This document shows positions 1 through 5,241 of a stretch of 14,552 nt of DNA, piece by piece. A model generated the notes under the pieces. The model was not told where the DNA came from. It saw nothing but the letters and a program-made list of their open reading frames with translations, and did not search any database. The first letter of the stretch is position 1, and the number at the start of each line of letters is the position of its first letter. This DNA comes from an uncultured Ruminococcus sp. (GTDB lineage Bacteria; Bacillota; Clostridia; Oscillospirales; Acutalibacteraceae): NCBI GenBank assembly GCA_905234305.1, contig CAJOHT010000007.1, positions 1 through 14,552 on the forward strand, in the 5' to 3' direction. The position numbers and the translations under genes were made by a program.

Positions 1-934
1 CATCAGCAACAGTAACATTCTCTAAGAGAGCATCTCTCTTAATAGCGTTATAGATATCAGGCTCGCTCTCTTTATCAAGACCGATTACCTTAGCGTAACA
101 GCCGCCCTCAAAGTTGAACACACCGTTGTCATCCCAGCCGTGTTCATCATCACCGATAAGAAGTCTCTTAGGATCGGTAGAAAGGGTTGTCTTACCAGTT
201 CCCGAAAGTCCGAAGAAAATAGCTGTGTTCTTACCTTCCATATCGGTATTAGCCGAGCAATGCATCGAAGCGATGCCCTGAAGCGGAAGGAAGTAGTTCA
301 TCATTGAGAACATACCCTTCTTCATTTCTCCGCCGTACCATGTATTAAGAATAACCTGCTCGCGGCTCTTTACGTTAAAGAGAACTGCGGTCTCGGAATT
401 AAGTCCGAGTTCTTTATAATTCTTAACCTTAGCCTTTGAAGCGTTATAGATAGTAAAATCGGGAACAAAGTTCTCCTGCTCCTCAGCGGTAGGCTTAATA
501 AACATATTCTCAACGAAATGAGCCTGCCACGCAACTTCCATAATAAAACGAACAGCCATACGAGTATCCTCGTTAGCGCCGCAGAAAGCGTCGACAACAT
601 AGAGTTTCTTGCCCGAAAGCTCCTCAACAGCGAGCTTCTTACAAGCAGCCCATGTTTCTTCAGAAGCGGGATGGTTATCATTAGGATATTCGGGAGTAGT
701 CCACCATACGGTATCCTTGGATTTATCATCCATAACGATAAATTTATCCTTAGGCGAACGGCCTGTATAAACGCCTGTCATTACGTTAACAGCGCCGAGT
801 TCGGTTTCCTGACCTTTATCAAAGCCCTCTAAAGACGGATCCATCTCGTCTTTATAAAGGTCCTCATAAGAAGGATTATAAATAATTTCCTTTACATCCT
901 TAATTCCGTATTTTGTTAAATCAATTTTAGACAT
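1..934 (-). CDS. pckA: Phosphoenolpyruvate carboxykinase (ATP), N-terminal 311 residues, cut by window edge
   Basis: Cytosolic enzyme that interconverts oxaloacetate + ATP and phosphoenolpyruvate + CO2 + ADP. In fermenting anaerobes it often runs towards CO2 fixation and succinate formation. The frame starts at the ATG at 934 and stays open to base 1, giving 311 codons; the family is about 530 residues, so the C-terminal part lies outside. Visible motifs, in order: [10 protein letters not shown] (residues 56-65, oxaloacetate-binding Arg59), [11 protein letters not shown] (197-207), the kinase P-loop GLSGTGKT (242-249) and the metal/nucleotide motif IGDDEHGW (260-267). The GLSGTGKT P-loop and DDEHGW motif are those of the ATP-dependent family, not the GTP one. 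An AGAGG ribosome site lies 7 bases upstream of the ATG, and a promoter sits at 973-1002. Divergent from the small zinc-ribbon gene at 1206. Confidence 0.97.
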   Translation of the reverse strand, partial: MSKIDLTKYGIKDVKEIIYNPSYEDLYKDEMDPSLEGFDKGQETELGAVNVMTGVYTGRSPKDKFIVMDDKSKDTVWWTTPEYPNDNHPASEETWAACKKLAVEELSGKKLYVVDAFCGANEDTRMAVRFIMEVAWQAHFVENMFIKPTAEEQENFVPDFTIYNASKAKVKNYKELGLNSETAVLFNVKSREQVILNTWYGGEMKKGMFSMMNYFLPLQGIASMHCSANTDMEGKNTAIFFGLSGTGKTTLSTDPKRLLIGDDEHGWDDNGVFNFEGGCYAKVIGLDKESEPDIYNAIKRDALLENVTVAD

Positions 935-972
935 TGTAAAACCTCTTTCCGAGTTATTTTTTTAACAAATAT

Positions 973-1002
973 ATTTTACCATAATTTTCACTTAAATGTC
1001 AA
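973..1002 (-). promoter_or_regulatory. Predicted sigma-A promoter of pckA
   Basis: On the minus strand there is a perfect -35 box TTGACA (1002-997), an 18-base spacer and a -10 box TAAAAT (978-973). This leaves a leader of about 30 bases before the ATG at 934. The distance and strand fit pckA. Called by eye only. Confidence 0.6.
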
Positions 1003-1034
1003 TATTACCGAACATACAAATAAAAGGGTTAATA

Positions 1035-1060
1035 TGCAATTATTTCAGCTAATAATTGCA
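1035..1060. repeat. Perfect inverted repeat, possible operator or hairpin upstream of pckA
   Basis: TGCAATTATT (1035-1044) and AATAATTGCA (1051-1060) are exact reverse complements around a 6-base loop. The repeat lies about 33 bases upstream of the pckA -35 box, in the divergent region between pckA and the zinc-ribbon gene. It could be a regulator site for either gene or simply an AT-rich hairpin. No known operator consensus fits well. Confidence 0.45.
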
Positions 1061-1064
1061 AAAA

Positions 1065-1088
1065 TTTATTGTTTTAATTTACAATAAA
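1065..1088. repeat. Second inverted repeat next to the first
   Basis: TTTATTGT (1065-1072) and ACAATAAA (1081-1088) are exact reverse complements around an 8-base AT-only centre. The repeat begins 4 bases after the repeat at 1035-1060. The TTGT...ACAA outline recalls a Rex site, but the centre is 8 bases rather than the usual 10, so no regulator is assigned. Confidence 0.35.
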
Positions 1089-1170
1089 GTGAATAATGAA
1101 ATTTTTATATATTTATACGCCAAAAAATTTTTTGTGATTTTACAGAAAGCACTTTTAAAATATTAAAAAA

Positions 1171-1179
1171 TGTTATATT
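1171..1179 (+). promoter_or_regulatory. Possible extended -10 promoter element for the zinc-ribbon gene
   Basis: TG-T-TATATT matches an extended -10 element and lies 26 bases before the ATG at 1206. There is no convincing -35 box at the right distance, as is common for extended -10 promoters. The surrounding DNA is very AT-rich, so chance matches are likely. Confidence 0.3.
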
Positions 1180-1205
1180 ATATTATGGAAAGGAATGAGT
1201 AAAAT

Positions 1206-1481
1206 ATGGATAGTACAAATTACAACGCTAAATGTTTAAAATGCGGTTATATATTTGAGGCGGATGACGAAAAAGAAAAAGCCGTCTGTCCCCTATGCGG
1301 CGAAGAAAATAACAAAACCGAGGCTTTAAATGCCTTTGATGAAAAATTCAAGGATTATAAACCTAAGAAAAAAACAACACTCAGAATGGCTGCGGATTTA
1401 GCGATATTCGGAATATCGCTTTGCGCGCTGATTTTTGTATTGTATTTTCTGGTAACATTAATCATCAGTTTTATTAAATAA
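1206..1481 (+). CDS. Small zinc-ribbon protein with C-terminal transmembrane helix, function unknown
   Basis: A 91-residue protein. Cys10-x2-Cys13 and Cys28-x2-Cys31 form a short zinc ribbon of the kind seen in many small bacterial regulators and adaptor proteins. An acidic stretch separates the two knuckles. A basic patch KPKKK (about 52-56) then leads into one hydrophobic helix (about 64-90) that ends the protein. No signal peptide is visible, so the likely topology is a cytosolic zinc ribbon tethered to the membrane by its C-terminus. A GGAA(A)GGA-type ribosome site lies just upstream of the ATG at 1206. The stop is 83 bases before the next plus-strand gene, with no hairpin terminator between them, so the two may be co-transcribed. 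Function is not recognised. Confidence 0.75.
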   Translation: MDSTNYNAKCLKCGYIFEADDEKEKAVCPLCGEENNKTEALNAFDEKFKDYKPKKKTTLRMAADLAIFGISLCALIFVLYFLVTLIISFIK

Positions 1482-1564
1482 TGTACAAATAACAAATAAT
1501 ATACCTTTTAATTAAAACATAAATATGATAGAATAAAAACATCAAAATGAAAGGGAGCGGTATT

Positions 1565-1942
1565 ATGGCTTCAAATTTAACTAAAAAAATAAATGACATC
1601 GAAGACACTAAATTAAAATCAGGCGAACTATTTATGTACGGTCACTGCGAAGATAACGGCGACATTAACGCGGGAGTATGCTGTGAGGAGGCTGATTTAG
1701 AGGCTATCGAAAGCACTTTACAGTACATTATTCTCCAGACAGCTAAAGTTCTTTACGACAGTAACCCCGAGATAACTAAGGAAGACATCGCGGAAATCCT
1801 CTTTACTGATTTATTCGGAAGCATTAACCTGTTCTTAAGCGAGCTAAACAGGGATAAGGATGAATCTGAAATCAGAGATGAGGCGGCTGATCTACTTACC
1901 GACACCTTCGAGGAATTTGATTTCTACGGAGATTTTGACTAA
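1565..1942 (+). CDS. Acidic 125-residue hypothetical protein
   Basis: No family is recognised. About a quarter of the residues are Asp or Glu. The middle (about 42-90) looks helical, and the protein ends in an acidic-aromatic tail (EEFDFYGDFD). There is a Cys-Cys pair near residue 39, and no signal peptide or membrane helix, so it is probably a small cytosolic all-alpha protein. The frame is also open from an ATG at 1547. I prefer the ATG at 1565 because the purine-rich ribosome site AAGGGAG (1550-1556) sits at normal distance before it and would lie inside the coding sequence of the longer form. Located downstream of the zinc-ribbon gene on the same strand and ending before the terminator at 2038-2065. 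Confidence 0.7.
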   Translation: MASNLTKKINDIEDTKLKSGELFMYGHCEDNGDINAGVCCEEADLEAIESTLQYIILQTAKVLYDSNPEITKEDIAEILFTDLFGSINLFLSELNRDKDESEIRDEAADLLTDTFEEFDFYGDFD

Positions 1943-1947
1943 AAATC

Positions 1948-2025
1948 GATAGTTGATAGCGGATAGTGGATAGTTTTTAAAACCGAGCTATCTGCTCGTC
2001 ATTCATTCTCAATTCTCAATTCACA
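1948..2025. repeat. Two heptanucleotide repeat arrays around a small hairpin
   Basis: Four units of the pattern GATAGNN run in register at 1948-1975 (endings TT, CG, TG, TT). Three units ATTCTCA, ATTCTCA, ATTCACA run at 2005-2025. Between them CGAGC (1984-1988) and GCTCG (1994-1998) form a 5-bp stem. No reading frame explains the pattern. It looks like an intergenic short-repeat element or the remnant of one; whether it is repeated elsewhere in the genome cannot be seen from this window. Confidence 0.5.
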
Positions 2026-2037
2026 TTTTTCAATTAA

Positions 2038-2065
2038 TTAAGGCGGTTCTTTCGAACCGCCTTAA
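2038..2065. terminator. Bidirectional hairpin terminator between convergent genes
   Basis: TTAAGGCGGTTC (2038-2049) and GAACCGCCTTAA (2054-2065) are exact complements around a TTTC loop. The hairpin lies 3 bases after the minus-strand pullulanase stop and about 95 bases after the plus-strand gene ending at 1942. Flanking T-tracts are weak on both sides, but position and stem strength fit a shared terminator. Confidence 0.75.
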
Positions 2066-2068
2066 ATA

Positions 2069-5000
2069 TTATGTTTCTAAAATTGGTTTAGCGTCAGGAT
2101 TTTTATCGGGATCTACATCGTAGAATACGAGGTTGATTCCGTCTTTGCTATCGTCAATTACGATCCAAAGCTCGTTATTGATAAAGCCCTTGCAATCGCC
2201 TGACTGCGGCGAACCGTTATCGGATATGATTATATTATAAGCATCGTCGTTAGTGGATGCCTTAAAATTATATACATACCATCCGTCAACGATATCGTCG
2301 TCCGTAAATGTGCCGCCAGGCCACTTTGTTACCTTAGAGTAGTTATAAGGTGAATCCTCGCCTTCGCTGCTGCCCCAAATCCAGAGTGTCGGAACCCATG
2401 TCTTATCGCCGCTATGCTTAACATGGAGCGATACGTCGGTTGACGCCGTATTATAGTAGAAGCTGTACTCAGCCTCACCGTAAGGTACCTTAACTGACTC
2501 AGGAGGAAGTTTAGTTTCATCTATAGCATATCCGAGAGCCTTAGCTACAGGAAGTACATAGGTTTCTCCTACTCTGCCCTCGTAAGTAACGGATTTAGCG
2601 ATTTTATATGTAGTATTATTCTCGTAGTAATTTACGGTAACTTTACCTGTACCTACGCTCTGCTTAGCAATATGCTTCTGAAGCATTGTAGCGTCGTTAA
2701 TATCAACTACGCCGTCAACATTTACGTCAGCGAGTGCTTTCTGCTCGTCGGTAAAGTTGATAATCTTAGCTATGCCCTTCTGGATAAATGTAACGTCACA
2801 GATATTAGTCTTGCTGTCGCCGTTGATATCCTTCTTAACGGACTCGGGAGCATAGAAGCCGTAGTTTAATTCAACATTCTGATCTGCCTCGGTAAAGGTT
2901 CCGTCCATATTTCCCTTAACCTCAGTAATATCGTACTTTGTTCCTACAGAAGGCTGAGCGATCGAGTACGCGCTGCCAATTTTACCTGTAATTGAATATT
3001 TATCAAGAACTTCGCCTGTTACCGCGTTCTTAGCAAGTACGTTAACTGTACCCTGGTCCGACTTAAGAGCAACCTTATCGAAGCTCGCTTTATCAACAGC
3101 TACGATCATCGACTTAGCGGGGATAGTAAACTTCTTACCGTTAGAAGCGAGCTTCTTAACGCCTGCCTGCTGGTCGTTAGCGATAATAACCCAATCGGTT
3201 GTACCCTCATACTCGTTAAGAGTAAACTCGGCAGCCTTTGAATCGGTATTAGCGAGTACGGCGAGCTTTTTCCATTCGCCTTCCTTCTTATTTGTCCATA
3301 CTGCAGCGTACGTAAAGGATGCGTCTACTCCCGAATAAAGGAGATAATCCTTAGCGGATTCATTAGTATCGTCGGTAAGCGGTGAGAAATGCTTACGGAT
3401 ATCGAGCATACCCTTATAATAAGATACGATATCGGCGTTCGATTTAGCGAGCGACCAATCAATCTTATTAAGGTCGGGTGAGGATTTATAGCTGTTAGCG
3501 TCATTATCCTTAGAACGACCCATTTCCTCGCCCGCGAGCGTAAAGAATACGCCCTGAGACATAGCCATAATACCGCCTGTCAGCTTACTCTCGGAAACGA
3601 GGAGCGGATGACGCTTACGGAAATATTCGGTCAGATTCTGAGAATCGGCAAGTCTGTCCCAAAGTGTCTGGTTATCGTGGCAGGACGCGTAGGTTACGCA
3701 CTGAGACGGCTGCTTAGAGTGCCATGTACCGCTCTTTGTATTAGCGAGGATACCGTTAGCAACAGTAATATAGGAACCCTTAGTACCCTGAACCCAGCCT
3801 GTGTTGGTTTTCTGGAATACGCCGCCCTTTAAACCGTCACGGATACCGTCGTTAAAGAACGCAATTCTTTCATTTAATACGGGAGCGCCCGCCTGAGTAG
3901 CCTGCTTAAAGGCTGCGCCCGAGCATGTGGTCGAAGGGAACGTTGAGGAACCGCCTGTCCAACCTTCGCCCCACATTGTAATCTTAGGATCAACCTTATC
4001 GATCTCATCGCGGATAAGGTTCATTGTTTCGCAGTCATGAAGTCCCATAAGGTCAAAGCGGAATCCGTCAATATGATACTCGTTTACCCAATAGAGGCAT
4101 GACTGAATCATATAGTTCCTGAACATAAGGTTCTCGGAAGCAGTTTCATTTCCGCAGCCTGAGCCGTTGGAGTAACCGCCGTCGGATTTCATACGATAGT
4201 AATAGTTAGGAACTGTATACTCGAAGCAGGAATCTGTCGAGAAAGTATGGTTATAAACAACGTCCATAATTACGGAGATACCCGCTTTATGAAGCGCCTG
4301 AATCATAGACTTACATTCCTTAATACGAACATTTCCGTCGTAAGGATTGGAAGAATATGAACCTTCGGGAACGTTGTAGTTAACGGGATCATAGCCCCAG
4401 TTAAAGCCTGTGCTGCTGGCGGCAGCCTCGTCGATTGAGCCGTAATCATAGAAGGGGTTGATCTGAACGGCTGTTACGCCTAAGTTCTTGAGATAGTCAA
4501 CGCAGGTAGCAACCTTGCCCTCGTTTTTAAGGGTAGTGCCCGTTTCTGTAAACGCGAGGTATTTACCGCGGTTAGCTTCGGTAACGCCTGAATTCTCATC
4601 AAAGGAGAAATCTTTAACGTGAATTTCCCAAACTGAAGTCTGAGTGCTTCTGTCCTGAACAACGTGAGCATCTTTATCCCAGCCGTCGGGATTTGTCTTT
4701 GAAAGGTCACATACCATAGAACGCTTTCCGTTTACGCCTGTAGCTACAGAATAAACGTCAGCTGTTTCCTTAGTAGTTTCCTTACTGCCCGTTACGTTCT
4801 TGGCGGTTATTGTATACGTATAATATGTATTCAACAAATCACCCTCAACGGTAGTTTTCCAAATACCTGTAAAGGTAGACTCATCACCCGCGGTTTTGAG
4901 TTCCTTTTCAAGCTCGGTTTTTCCTAAATCCGCAGCGCCCTTTTCAGAGTCAGAGCCTGTAGCGTAGCGGTTCAGGGTAATCTTAGAAGCTGTAGGCGCC

Positions 5001-5203
5001 CATACCTTAAAGGTTGTGGACTCCTTAGAGTAAGTCGCGCCGAGGTCATTGCCGTTATAACCGTAATTATTATCAAGCTGACGGGCAGCTGTAGCGTAGG
5101 CGGTATCGCCCGTAGAGCTTTTAGCTGTAGCCGCGCTTGCCATTACAACGGATGACGCTATTAATATAGCGCAGAGTAAGATTGACAAAAATTTTTTTGC
5201 CAT
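2069..5203 (-). CDS. Secreted type I pullulanase (GH13) with dockerin and starch-binding module
   Basis: A 1044-residue extracellular debranching enzyme that hydrolyses alpha-1,6 links of pullulan and amylopectin. It has a signal peptide (1-24, cleavage after ASA), a CBM48-like N-terminal domain (about 50-155) and a GH13 barrel (about 180-610). The pullulanase motif FNWGYDP is at 267-273. Catalytic regions are region I DVVYNHT (314-320), nucleophile Asp384 in GFRFDLMGLHD, acid/base Glu413 in WGEGW and His509-Asp510. A beta domain (about 620-705) follows, then a MucBP-like module (about 711-786), a dockerin (about 791-848), a second MucBP-like module (855-918) and a CBM26-like module (922-1038). 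The dockerin has two calcium loops: D792-N794-D796-D803 and D826-N828-D830-D837. The dockerin should bind a cohesin, as in the R. bromii amylosome; the partner is not in this window. A strong AAAGGAGG ribosome site lies 7 bases upstream. Probably an operon with the gene at 5242, of which it is a paralogue. Confidence 0.95.
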   Translation of the reverse strand: MAKKFLSILLCAILIASSVVMASAATAKSSTGDTAYATAARQLDNNYGYNGNDLGATYSKESTTFKVWAPTASKITLNRYATGSDSEKGAADLGKTELEKELKTAGDESTFTGIWKTTVEGDLLNTYYTYTITAKNVTGSKETTKETADVYSVATGVNGKRSMVCDLSKTNPDGWDKDAHVVQDRSTQTSVWEIHVKDFSFDENSGVTEANRGKYLAFTETGTTLKNEGKVATCVDYLKNLGVTAVQINPFYDYGSIDEAAASSTGFNWGYDPVNYNVPEGSYSSNPYDGNVRIKECKSMIQALHKAGISVIMDVVYNHTFSTDSCFEYTVPNYYYRMKSDGGYSNGSGCGNETASENLMFRNYMIQSCLYWVNEYHIDGFRFDLMGLHDCETMNLIRDEIDKVDPKITMWGEGWTGGSSTFPSTTCSGAAFKQATQAGAPVLNERIAFFNDGIRDGLKGGVFQKTNTGWVQGTKGSYITVANGILANTKSGTWHSKQPSQCVTYASCHDNQTLWDRLADSQNLTEYFRKRHPLLVSESKLTGGIMAMSQGVFFTLAGEEMGRSKDNDANSYKSSPDLNKIDWSLAKSNADIVSYYKGMLDIRKHFSPLTDDTNESAKDYLLYSGVDASFTYAAVWTNKKEGEWKKLAVLANTDSKAAEFTLNEYEGTTDWVIIANDQQAGVKKLASNGKKFTIPAKSMIVAVDKASFDKVALKSDQGTVNVLAKNAVTGEVLDKYSITGKIGSAYSIAQPSVGTKYDITEVKGNMDGTFTEADQNVELNYGFYAPESVKKDINGDSKTNICDVTFIQKGIAKIINFTDEQKALADVNVDGVVDINDATMLQKHIAKQSVGTGKVTVNYYENNTTYKIAKSVTYEGRVGETYVLPVAKALGYAIDETKLPPESVKVPYGEAEYSFYYNTASTDVSLHVKHSGDKTWVPTLWIWGSSEGEDSPYNYSKVTKWPGGTFTDDDIVDGWYVYNFKASTNDDAYNIIISDNGSPQSGDCKGFINNELWIVIDDSKDGINLVFYDVDPDKNPDAKPILET

Positions 5204-5241
5204 ATGAATTCCTCCTTTAAAACCTGATTAACAGGCATAAT

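Noticed and set aside
370..729. 119-codon minus-strand frame inside pckA
   Set aside because: It is in another frame of the same strand as intact pckA, which carries all expected motifs. The translation is low-complexity and basic, typical of a shadow frame.
951..968. Possible Rex-type redox repressor site between the pckA promoter and start
   Set aside because: On the minus strand one half-site TTGTTAA is perfect and the spacer is 4 bases, but the other half (ATAACTC) matches poorly and the region is AT-rich.
5223..5235. Small hairpin CCTG/CAGG between the two pullulanase genes
   Set aside because: A 4-bp stem without a T-tract is too weak for a terminator or attenuator. It may be chance.
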